Program-made: the position numbers and the translations under genes
Shown: piece by piece, positions 22,714 to 35,200 of the stretch
Layout of the letters: each line of letters begins with the position of its first letter
How positions within the stretch are numbered: the stretch's first letter is position 1
Notes under the pieces: generated by a model
What the model saw: only the letters and a program-made list of their open reading frames with translations
The model's database searches: none
Told to the model about the DNA's origin: nothing
NCBI RefSeq assembly: GCF_027579695.1
Contig: NC_083587.1
Span: 59,507,238 to 59,571,237, forward strand
Length of the DNA stretch: 64,000 bases
Direction: 5' to 3'
From: Neoarius graeffei
Lineage: Eukaryota; Chordata; Actinopteri; Siluriformes; Ariidae

Positions 22714-25700
22714 CTGCAGGCAAAACAGTTCACTTTATCTTTTGTCTGACAGATAAAAAATGAAACATTTTTGCGGTTAACCCATTGACGCCTGAAACGC
22801 CTGCAAAAAAACGTCTGCAAATGCCTAAGCCAGTTTTTAGAAAAGGTCCCCATCTGCCTGAGGGTTTTCTGAAATAAAAATAATTAATTGAAAACGCCTA
22901 TGAAAAATTCAATATCTCAGCCTCTGAAGCACATAAAGACATGAAATAAGTTGCATTTAAAAGATAAAATTCTCTGCTTTTATTGGATCATGCTCATTCA
23001 GCATTAACACAAACATTTTTATAAAAAAAAAACAAATCTGGCATGCGTCTTGAAAATAATGACAAATCAACAATGCTGTGTTATGCAACAACCAGCATTT
23101 GGGTCAATGTTGCGTTATGCAACAACCGGCGCTAGGGGCAATGTTGCGCGACGCAGCATCCGGCGTCAATGGGTTAATGAACTTTCGGCGACGAGAAATG
23201 CCCTAAGTCTGCGTTATTATCAGTTAATATAAGCCCCTTTCTCTCGATCATTAGTTTACTTCATCACAGAGTGTACGAAGAAGTTTAAATTTGTATTTTA
23301 AATTTGTTTTAATATTTAATGTACAGAAATTTCTCAGCCTGGAAATGACTTTTTCATATTTTTCAAACCTGTGCAATGATTCTGCAGCCTCGATTTTTTT
23401 AAGTTCACAGTTTATGTCTGTTTAATTTTTATGAAGTGTTTATTTTCTTGATTATGATTGTAGAAAAATTAAGTCAACTGTTGGATTTTTGTGTAATTAT
23501 TTCATTTTAATCTAATCTAATCTAATCCAATCTAATATACAGCGCCCTCCACAATTATTGGCACCCCTGGTTAAGATGTGTGTTAAAAGCCTTAAAATAA
23601 ATTACATTTTTATTGCAGAAGCATAATCTCACACTGAAAATTGTAGAAAAATTTAACCCTTAACTCAAGTAAATTAAAAAAGAAACAAAAAAAAATCCCT
23701 GACTAAGAAATAATTATTTTTCATAATATCATCTGTTCCACAATTATTGGCACCCATAACAATTCCTAGAAAATAAATGTAACTGAAGCATTTCTGTCAT
23801 TTCTACTGTAGTTTATAAAGTTGATCAGAGTATCTAGGAACCTTTCATTAGTAATTCATCACATCCTGTTTCCCTGGGGTATAAATATGATGTGACACAG
23901 AGGCCTATTTCTCTTATCCACTCTTCAACATGGGAAAGACAAGAGAACACACCATTCAAGTAAGGCAGATGTATGTCGACCTTCATAAGTCAGGCAATGG
24001 CTACAAGAAAATCGCCGCTTGCCTATGCCGGCCCGTATCTACAGTCAGAGGAATCATCAAGAAGTTTAAAACAACTGGAACAGTGGAAAACAAGCCTGGA
24101 CGAGGATGCAAGTTTATCTCGCCACCACGCACAGTGAGGAGGATGGTAAGAGAAGTAAAAAGTTCTCCAAAGCTCACTGTTAGAGAATTGCATCAAAGAG
24201 GAGCATCTTGGGGTCACAAAGTCTCCGTAACAACCATCAGGTGCTATCTACATGCCAACAAGCTGTTTGGGAGGCATGCACGGAAAAAGCCTTTTCTCAC
24301 TTACAAGCATAAACGTAAACGTCTGGAGTTCGCTAAGCGGTACTGGGACTTCAACTGGGACCGTGTGCTTTGGTCAGATGAGACCAAGATAGAGCTTTTT
24401 GGCAACAAACACTCAAATCCATCACGAAAGATGAGTATGCGGAAAAGCACTTCATGCCCACTGTGAAGTATGGGGGAGGATCGGTGATGCTGTGGGCCTG
24501 TTTCTCTTCCAAAGGCCCCGGGAACCTTGTTAGGGTGCATGGCATCATGAACTCTTTGAAATACCAGGACATTTTAAATCAAAATCTGGTGGCCTCTGCC
24601 CGAAAGCTGAAGATGGGTCGTCACTGGTAGCCCTTTTCCACCAAAGCAGTTTTCCACCTTTTCCACCAAAGCAGGGGCCAGTGCTTAGTTTGGAACCGGG
24701 TTTTCTGTTTCCACTGACAAAGAACTGGCTCTCGGCCAGAAAAACCGGTTCCAGGGTAGCACCAGCTCTTTGCTGGGCTAGAGGAAAGAACTGCTTACGT
24801 CAGCGGGAGGGCGGAGTTGTTAAGACCAACAACAATAGGAAGACCGCGAGAGGGCGCCATTTTTAAATAAGCGACAAGATATCATGGATGCAGTAAAGCA
24901 GCAGTCATCCATTATTGTTGCTGTTGTTGTTGCTTCTTCTTCTTCTTCTTCTTCTCCGTGTTGTTATTGCTTCGATGGTCGCGCCAAGGTTTATGCAAAC
25001 GCAGCGACGTAACTGACGTATACAGTGACGTAATGACGTGGCTCCCCTTAGCACCCCGAGCTATGGAAAAGCAAACTGGTTCTCAGCTGGTTCGCAAGTT
25101 GAACGAGTTGTGAACCAGCACCAGCCCCGAACCAGCCCTGGAACTGATTTGGTGGAAAAGGGGTATGAGTCTTTCAGCAAGATAATGACCCTAAACATGT
25201 GGCCAAATCTACACAAAAATGGTTCACCAGACACAAAATCAAGCTCCTCCCATGGCCATCTCAGTCCCCAGACCTCAACCCAGTTGAAAACCTGTGGGGT
25301 GAGCTGAAGAGGAGAGTGCACAGGAGAGGACCCAGGACTCTGGATGATTTAGAGAGATTGTGCAAAGAGGAATGGTCGAATATCCCTCTCTCTGTATTCT
25401 CCCATCTTAAGAAATGTTATAGGAGAAGATTAAGTGTTGTCTTGTTGGCAAAAGGGAGTTGTACAAAGTATTAACATCAGGGGTGCCAATAATTGTGGCA
25501 CACATGATTTCATGTAAAATAATTATTTCTTAATGTGGGATTTTTTTCCCACTGAATAAACGCACTTGAATTAAAGGTTGGATTTTTCTCTTTTTTTGCA
25601 TTGTTGTCCTATATTATTTTAAAAAAAATGAATTTATTAGAAGCCATATCTTAACGAGGGGTGCCAATAATTGTGGAGGGCGCTGTATATGTGTGTGTAT

Positions 25701-28700
25701 TTAGGTAATACATTTGTTTGGTATATTTATTTGAGACACTTTGTTATTTTATGGTGTTATGTTTTAATCCTACGTAATGCACATAAATTCAAAGTCCAGA
25801 AATGTTTATAGAATATAATCATATTTAGGAGAAATGCAGAGGTGATTATCGGAAATCTCACGTGTCGATTGATCGAGAGAGTCTGACGATTTCTCAATAA
25901 TCATCTCCAGCGACTCGGCAAAATGGCGGCCGATCGCTTCGTCGCCGTAAGTGAGGATAGATTACAAATGATGAAAGAAAATGCTGTTCCTAAAAGCACT
26001 AAAGATGCTACGAAGTTTGGTCTAAAACTCTTCAAAGGTAAGGTGGGACTGTGATTTATTTTATCGATTTCAAAACAAAGTATTTTATGTGAGTTGGCGT
26101 AGATAAGTGACACAAGTCTGCGCCGCGCCGTTATTACGTTCCGCTTTGGAAGTTTGAAATAAATTATTTATTTATTTTTAAATAATCACTTATACATTTG
26201 TACTAAAATAATTATCTGCCTCAGGCTCAGTGAATATTGGTGAATAATAACTTCGACTTTGGCAAATAATATCTCATCTCATCTCATTATCTCTAGCCGC
26301 TTTATCCTGTTCTACAGGGTCGCAGGCAAGCTGGAGCCTATCCCAGCTGACTTCGGGTGAAAGGCGGGGTACACCCTGGACAAGTTGCCAGGTCATCACA
26401 GGGCTGACACATAGACACAGACAACCATTCACACTCACATTCACACCTACGCTCAATTTAGAGTCACCAGTTAACCTAACCTGCATGTCTTTGGACTGTG
26501 GGGGAAACCGGAGCACCCGGAGGAAACCCACGCGGACACGGGGAGAACATGCAACCTCCGCACAGAAAGGCCCTCGCCGGCCACAGGGCTCGAACCCAGG
26601 ACCTTCTTGCTGTGAGGCGACAGCGCTAACCACTACACCACCGTGCCGCCCCGGCAAATAATATAATATAATATAATATAATATAATATAATATAATATA
26701 ATATAATATAATATAATATAATATAATATAATACACACATGGGCCACCTTTTCCATGGAATAAAAACATGTGTTCTATTCCCTTCTAGTGGGTTTATTGA
26801 TGGCACGCAATATTATCATATCGCTTATCCTCCATGTATTACGCCACTCTCCCCAATGGAGAATGACCGTGCAATATTGTTACAATATTGGACGTTGTCA
26901 AGACAAAACGACGTCACATTTCGGAGCTCATACAAAGATCCAATGACAAAACTTTTCTGCTGCGCATGCACACAATCGTTTCTTTGTCGGCTGGGAAAAA
27001 GTGAAGATCCAGTGCTGGGTTTAAAGGATATGGGACATGAAACATAAATGCACGCTATATCAGTTTCTTTCCATTAAAAATATGAAATAATTTTGTATTT
27101 GTTGATGCAATTATCTATTAAATTCAGCAAAATCGTTATATTCGTTATGATTATATGGCATTTCTGCTCGAGCTCCGATATGCATATTTTACAACCGGAA
27201 GAGCCGCTGATCATACGTCACAAAAACTTTCGGGTACAGCACAAGCGGGTAGATGAATATGGAGAAGTGTGAATCGTGATGATGACGAATGCGACAAAAT
27301 AGTTTTTGTGTCTTGGATGACAAGAAAATTGTTTCGTTTTTAGAGTGTTTAATGTACATTGAACATCATGGTGTATTGCGACCTCCCAGTCAGTCAGACG
27401 CGCTGTCACTCCTGTTAGCAATGTAGCTAGGCTCAGCATGGCCAATGGTATTTTTTGGGGCTGTAGTTAGATGCGACCAAACTCTTCCACGTTTTTCCTG
27501 TTTACATAGGTTTATATGACCAGTGACATGAAACAAAGTTCAGTTACACAAATTGAAACGTGGCGATTTTCTATGCTATGGAAAGTCCGCACTATAATGA
27601 CAGGCGTACTAACACCTTCTGCGTGCTTCGACAGCGCATTGATACCTTCACTCGGAGTTGTACCATTATTTTTTAGACAGGGCGGACGGACCAGGGCATT
27701 CGCCCGCCTGGCCGTGCCCGACGAGGAGCGCTCTCGGCCGGCTTGGGAGGCAGACGGCAGCCCCTCCTGGAAGTGTGGTTTTACCATGGGCCTCATGCGG
27801 TAAGGATTAGTATTCTAATTTTGGGTGTATCAATTATTGATTATCATAATTCTGACTCGTTTCGCCATTTTGAATGTTTTCATCTCGGACTCTGGAAGCA
27901 TTGTATCTCAATCAATCTCGAAAAATATCAGCAAAAAAAAACTAGCTTGCAACCGACTTTAGCTAGATCTATGATGAACTTTCAATGTATGATACAAAAA
28001 TAATACTTCTTTCAACAGATCATTAGCCTTTGAGCAGAATTGTTTTTAACTTACCAGGAAGTGTTATCGAGCCGACCGCTTTCAGTTTCATGGGGATTGA
28101 ATGAACTCTCACTCTCAGAATCATCTGACCCGTCAGAGTAAAGACAAGATCCATGTTCATGTGAATTTCCAGCTATCGGTTCGAATTGATAGGGTCTAAC
28201 TTCACATCTCTGTGAAACATCGGGAATGTCACTGTCGATGGTGTCCTTTTCGGTAACCTGTTTACATTAGATACCCAAGCGCTGGCTCCTTGAAAAGTTT
28301 TTGTGATGTCACGGGTCACGTGACTGCTTAGCTAATTAACGAATCATTGTTTTACGCTGATGGATAAAAAAGTTGAATAATGTGATGATTTTCACATTTT
28401 TGACGCCCTGCAGTGATTTAGATGGCATTTCTTATGTCCTTTATACATAATTATACCCAGAAAAAAATCCATGTCCCATGTCCTTTCAGCACTCAATAAA
28501 TAAACTGAAAACTGAAACTAAAGACGCGCTGAACATCCGAAAGGCTCTAAAAACTTCATTAGATGTTCTTCACACATATTTACAAGAGAAAAACATACCA
28601 ACGGACATCGAAAAACTGGAAAAGAGACACGTTGGAGATGTAAAGCTTCCGTGCTAGTGAGTGACTGACAGTTTGTTCACAAACATGGCGGCGAGGTTTA

Positions 28701-29223
28701 CTTCATTAAAAGTGGAAGATTTAAAGAGACAGACGCGCTGAACACCCAAAAGGCTACCAAAACTTCACTGGATATTCTTCACGCATATTTACAAGAGAAA
28801 AACATACCAACGGACATTGAAAAACTGGAAAAGAGAGCAATAGCGGAAATATTGTCAAAGTTCTACTTGGAGGTGAGGAAAAGTGACGGAGACTTTTACA
28901 AGATGACTTCACTCGTGGACTTTGCTCAGCAAAGCCCTTTTGTTTTGAACAACTGCAATGTAACAATTAACGACGACCAAAAGTACCTTTGAACTTGAAC
29001 TGTCAGCCTGTACATACGGTCGCTTGTATATAAGTCGGGTTGTTGTTCAGGCTTTTTGGACTTGTACCATTTTGATTGTTAGAACTTTGACTTTGTACAG
29101 TACATTGAATCGACAGAACATTGAATTACATTCGATCAGAATCAACATTCAATATTGGTAAGTTACCGCCCTGTTCTTAACTTTTTATGAAATCTATAAT
29201 TGTTCCATCGAATGTGTATGTAC

Positions 29224-29260
<37 letters not shown>

Positions 29261-32200
29261 TGGCTGGCTTTTTTCGTGGTATATCAGATATATTCCATTC
29301 AGCTACTCGTCTTCGACTCGTTCAATATCATGCTAGCTGAATGGAATATATCTGATATACCACGACAAAAGCCAGCCAACATTATTTAAATATAATATAA
29401 TAAGCTGTTAATATTAACTGGTGTTAAAATAAATATTAAATGAATATTATTTTTATTCGTCTGCAATCATCCATGCTAACGCAAGGTGTCTCGACATTCT
29501 TCTTCTTATTATTATTATTATTTTGAAAACATTTTGACACTAATCGCTGTAGTTTCAGCTCCTGACACCACTTTGAGCCATGTTCGGCTTCATATGAAGG
29601 CCTTTCTTCATCCTGCATTTCAACCGAGCACCAAAAGCAGCAGCGAAACCTAGAAGAATATCGAGATGTATGTTACCATATGCTCGCTCTCAGCATCCAG
29701 GTCACTAGTGGAATCATCCAGTACGAGGATCTGTGGGTTCCGGATCAGGGCTCGCGCGATGGCTATACGCTGCTTCTGACCTCCGGACACTTTACCTCCT
29801 TTTTCTCCGGCATCTAGCAAATACAGATCGAAGACACTTAGAACGAACAGCAATGTTTATAATAATGACATCTGAAATAGTAATACACTACCGTTCAAAA
29901 GTTTGGGGTCACCCAGGCAATTTTGTGTTTTCCATGAAAAGTCACACTTTTATTTACCACCATAAGTTGTAAAATGAATAGAAAATATAGTCAAGACATT
30001 TTTCTGGCCATTTTGAGCATTTAATCGACCCCACAAATGTGATGCTCCAGAAACTCAATCTGCTCAAAGGAAGGTCAGTTTTATAGCTTCTCTAAAGAGC
30101 TCAACTGTTTTCAGCTGTGCTAACATGATTGTACAAGGGTTTTCTAATCATCCATTAGCCTTCTGAGGCAATGAGCAAACACATTGTACCATTAGAACAC
30201 TGGAGTGAGAGTTGCTGGAAATGGGCCTCTATACACCTATGGAGATATTGCACCAAAAACCAGACATTTGCAGCTAGAATAGTCATTTACCACATTAGCA
30301 ATGTATAGAGTGGATTTCTGATTAGTTTAAAGTGATCTTCATTGAAAAGAACAGTGCTTTTCTTTCAAAAATAAGGACATTTCAAAGTGACCCCAAACTT
30401 TTGAACGGTAGTGTATGTAAATGTTTAATTGTATATCATGGCAGAAATAATTTCAAACTGTTATTTTACACTTGTATAGTTTATCTAAAATAAATAAATA
30501 AGTAAAAGAGCTCCTCTGGGAAAAACTGTCACACATCGAGATATGATTCTATGATTGGATAAAAATTTACAGAAAACCTCAGTAACGATTGTGGTTATGG
30601 AAATATTACATTTTTGGGATTTTGTATGACTCTGACATTCGTTAACATCACCAGTTCAATCAGGGGTCTGGTGAAGACAATGCAGAAATAGATGACGTGA
30701 TACTAAAAACTGATATTAAAATGAACCACTGAGTCCATCATGACACCGAAAGGAAATTGGATTGAAATTTCTCATCAGTGGAAAGGAAACAGATAGTATA
30801 GTTTGAAGCATATCGAATTGATAAATATCTCATCCTCCTCCACTCACCGGTATCATAGCCGTTTGGAAAGTCACTGATGAATTTGTGAGCGTTGGCCAGT
30901 TTAGCAGCAGCGACCATCTCTTCATCAGTGGCGTCTGCTTTCCCGTATTTGATGTTCTCTCTGATGGAGCGGGCGAAGAGTATGGGCTCCTGGGCAACCA
31001 CGCTGATCTGAAGAAGAGCAGGAGACAAAACAACGAAAGTAAACCAGAACGTCAAGGACGTAGTCGCTCATCTATCCTGCCATCAGAACAACCATGACGA
31101 CCAAAACATCAAAGAAAACTGAAATGTGACAGTGCGAGAGCGGACCAACCTCCACGACAAACTGTTTACAACAGGAACATCGACAAAGGACTAAATTTTG
31201 TTTCCCGAGAGAAGATCGACCCGAAACATCCATCAGAACCGAATTCGCATGATAAATGAGAGACGAGATACAACCCCGATTCCAAAAAAGTTGGGACAAA
31301 ATACAAATTGTAAATAAAAACGGAATGCAATAATTTACAAATCTCAAAAACTGATATTGTATTCACAATAGAACATAGACAACATATCAAATGTCGAAAG
31401 TGAGACATTTTGAAATTTCATGCCAAATATTGGCTCATTTGAAATTTCATGACAGCAACACATCTCAAAAAAGTTGGGACAGGGGCAATAAGAGGCTGGA
31501 AAAGTTAAAGGTACAAAAAAGGAACAGCTGGAGGACCAAATTGCAACTCATTAGGTCAATTGGCAATAGGTCATTAACATGACTGGGTATAAAAAGAGCA
31601 TCTTGGAGTGGCAGCGGCTCTCAGAAGTAAAGATGGGAAGAGGATCACCAATCCCCCTAATTCTGCGCCGACAAATAGTGGAGCAATATCAGAAAGGAGT
31701 TTGACAGTGTAAAATTGCAAAGAGTTTGAACATATCATCATCTACAGTGCATAATATCATCAAAAGATTCAGAGAATCTGGAAGAATCTCTGTGCGTAAG
31801 GGTCAAGGCCGGAAAACCATACTGGGTGCCCGTGATCTTCGGGCCCTTAGACGGCACTGCATCACATACAGGCATGCTTCTGTATTGGAAATCACAAAAT
31901 GGGCTCAGGAATATTTCCAGAGAACATTATCTGTGAACACAATTCACCGTGCCATCCACTGTTGCCAGCTAAAACTCTATAGTTCAAAGAAGAAGCCGTA
32001 TCTAAACATAATCCAGAAGTGCAGACGTCTTCTCTGGGCCAAAGCTCATTTAAAATGGACTGTGGCAAAGTGGAAAACTGTTCTGTGGTCAGACGAATCA
32101 AAATTTGAAGTTCTTTATGGAAATCAGGGACGCCGTGTCATTCGGACTAAAGAGGAGAAGGACGACCCAAGTTGTTATCAGCGCTCAGTTCAGAAGCCTG

Positions 32201-35200
32201 CATCTCTGATGGTATGGGGTTGCATTAGTGCGTGTGGCATGGGCAGCTTACACATCTGGAAAGACACCATCAATGCTGAAAGGTATATCCAGGTTCTAGA
32301 GCAACATATGCTCCCATCCAGACGACGTCTCTTTCAGGGAAGACCTTGCATTTTCCAACATGACAATGCCAAACCACATACTGCATCAATTACAGCATCA
32401 TGGCTGCGTAGAAGAAGGGTCCGGGTACTGAACTGGCCAGCCTGCAGTCCAGATCTTTCACCCATAGAAAACATTTGGCGCATCATAAAACGGAAGATAC
32501 GACAAAAAAGACCTAAGACAGTTGAGCAACTCGAATCCTACATTAGACAAGAATGAGTTAACATTCCTATCCCTAAACTTGAGCAACTTGTCTCCTCAGT
32601 CCCCAGACGTTTACAGACTGTTGTAAAGAGAAAAGGGGATGTCTCACAGTGGTAAACATGGCCTTGTCCCAACTTTTTTGAGATGTGTTGTCATGAAATT
32701 TAAAATCACCTAATTTTCCTCTTTAAATGATACATTTTCTCAGTTTAAACATTTGATATGTCATCTATGTTCTATTCTGAATAAAATATGGAATTTTGAA
32801 ACTTCCACATCATTGCATTCTGTTTTTATTTACAATTTGTACTTTGTCCCAACTTTTTTGGAATCGGGGTTGTACAATTCTAGTCAGAAGAAAATGTGTT
32901 CAGTTGACCAGATGAGAAATTTGTTAGCAAAAAATTGACAATACAATGACTGAGTTTTGTGCACAAGGTCGAATTCTTTCAAATAAAACAATCAGAACTG
33001 AAATCCATTGAGAACTGAAGGAGGGACGATTTAACTGAAAATAAACAAAGGTGTAAACAAATTGTTTACAACAAGAAAATCAACAAACAAATGACTAAGT
33101 TTTGCTCTCCAAGGGAAGATCGACCCAAAACATCGATCAGAACTGAAATCGGGTGAGAACCGCAAGAGGAGATACAATTCTAATGAGAAGTCCTAAAATT
33201 CGTTAAGTTGACCTAATTAGCAGTTCGTTAGCAAAAAATTTGACAGTACAACAACCAAGTTTTGTACAGAAGTACACACAGGCGCAGATAGAGGGTGGGA
33301 CGGGTGGGAATCGTCCCACCCAGATTTAAATTCCCCTCGTTCGGTCCCCCCACTTATAGGGAGGAAAAAACGTCTATGCTGTCTTTCTTTGCATAAGGCA
33401 AACCTCACGGAACCTGCACAGCAGTACATACATAGTTGCAACAACTCACATAAAACAAAACAAAGACTGATATTCGGTTGGTTGAGCTGCGCAGACTGCA
33501 CAGGTTGCGAGCTCGAGCTTGGTTGCTATGGTTACCCACAACAAGTTTGACAGGCATATCGGGGACTGCTCCTAGTTCAGGACCCCAACACGGCATGATG
33601 AAGGGTGCCAAACCGAAAAGGCAGAAAACGATTGCATCTTTTTTTTTCAAAAAACAACGACTGTAAGTAAACTGTGCCTTACTTTATCATATCACCTTGC
33701 AATTTTTTGATAGTCTGTTCAAAGTAATGTCGTAGTGAAAGTAAAATCGTACAGAGTAGAGATGCCTTTCTGGTAGCCTCCTTCTTTCGGTGGTAGCCTG
33801 TAGATACAGTGCTCAGAAGGCAGTTTTAATGTTTAATCTGGCGTTCCCTGCCATAATTTCAGCGAGCATATTGTTTCATAAGGAAACGTTGCGAAGAGTT
33901 GTTGACTGACTGCCGCTCACGCAACACACAGGCATAGTTAGAAAGTCAGGATGCACTGGTTTACACTTTACACACACTCACGTAGCCCAGCCTCTCGCTA
34001 TGTTTAACAGTTGGAACTTAGCGGTTTTAAAACTAGTTTTCTTAAAGAATCAGTGTGCTGAAAGTCAGTTAATGTTTAAATAAAACAGTTTTTGCATACG
34101 GCATGCTTGGGGAGTGATTGGAATCAGTATCAGAATCAATAAGCTTTATTTCTTTCAATGATGGGTAATTAAGTTTGACAGTCCAAGTCTCAATACATAG
34201 GATACGCAGACCCAGATGCTATAGATAAATACAAAGGGTAGACAAAACAGTCAGCAGTCATCCAGAACACACACACACACATATTCAACCCACATGACAT
34301 CCTGTCGTGTCAGTGGTAAATAGCACATGAGAGCACCAGACATCACAGGTGTGCTCTATTCCTACTCTTTATTTATTAGTAGGCCTAAGCTAACGGTTGC
34401 AGGGATGAAGGAATGATGGTTTTTTTGTCTTAGCTGAGTAATGTCGCCACCCTGAGGGCATCAGAGTATATTCCTCGCACAACACATATTGGGGGTGGGG
34501 GTGGGGTTGGTTTGCTGGCAGCTTTGTCCCCCCCAGTTCAAAAAACGTATCTGCGCCCCTGGAAGGACGAGTTCTTTCAAACAAACGTCGTGGAAAAATG
34601 ACAAACGCCAACACCAGTCTCGTCCTTTTGCAAGTGAAAGAAGGTTTATTGCAGAAACGGACACATATGGCCCTTTTCCACTACCCTTTTTCAGCTCGCT
34701 TCAGCTCACTTCAGCCCGACACGGCTCGCGTTTTGACTATCCAAAAACAGCACGACTCTGCTCGCTTCAGCCCTGCTTAGCCCCCAAAACTCGCACGGTT
34801 TTGGAGTGGGGCTGAAGCGAGCCAAACCGAGCCGAGTGAGGCTGGGGGCGTGAGGAGACACTCCCCTGCGCGCTGATTGGTGAGGAGGAGTGTCCTCACA
34901 TGCCCACACACGCCCCGCGAGCACGCTGGGATCTGTAAACACCGTAAACCCGGAAGAAGGAGAGTTACGAATTACGAGAATTATGAAGCCTTATGCGCCT
35001 CGCCTCATTTATACGCTCTTGCCAGTATCTGTTGGCGTTGTCGGTGACAACAAGCCACAGCACCAAGACCAGCAACACTAACGACTCCATGTCCTCCATG
35101 TTTATTGTTTACTCTCCGGGTCGTGAGACTACCGCTTAAAAGATCACTGATGTCACTGTTTGCGCCGCCAAACGACATCACATGACGTCCACCCACTTTC

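Larger units (their letters stand above)
23540..25685 (+). mobile_element. Tc1-like element in tap1 intron 11, interrupted
   Basis: Ends CAGCGCCCTCCACAATTATT and its inverse, flanked by TA; the internal repeats also carry AATTATTGGCACCC. The transposase on the plus strand is split by a 0.54 kb insert (about 24628-25165) and has an independent frameshift. Confidence 0.92.
25830..29400 (+). mobile_element. Crypton-like, palindrome-bearing repeat in tap1 intron 11
   Basis: Boundaries are approximate. Within it lie a recombinase-type first exon (25923), a core-binding-domain fragment (28685), a partial duplicate of that fragment (about 28520-28640) and a terminal palindrome (29266-29392). A SINE, an ATATA microsatellite and a TTAAAGG element (27025-28485) have inserted. 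The segment TTCTATTCCCTTCTAG after 26770 is shared with the repeat at 45895-47240, which ends in the same palindrome. Confidence 0.5.
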
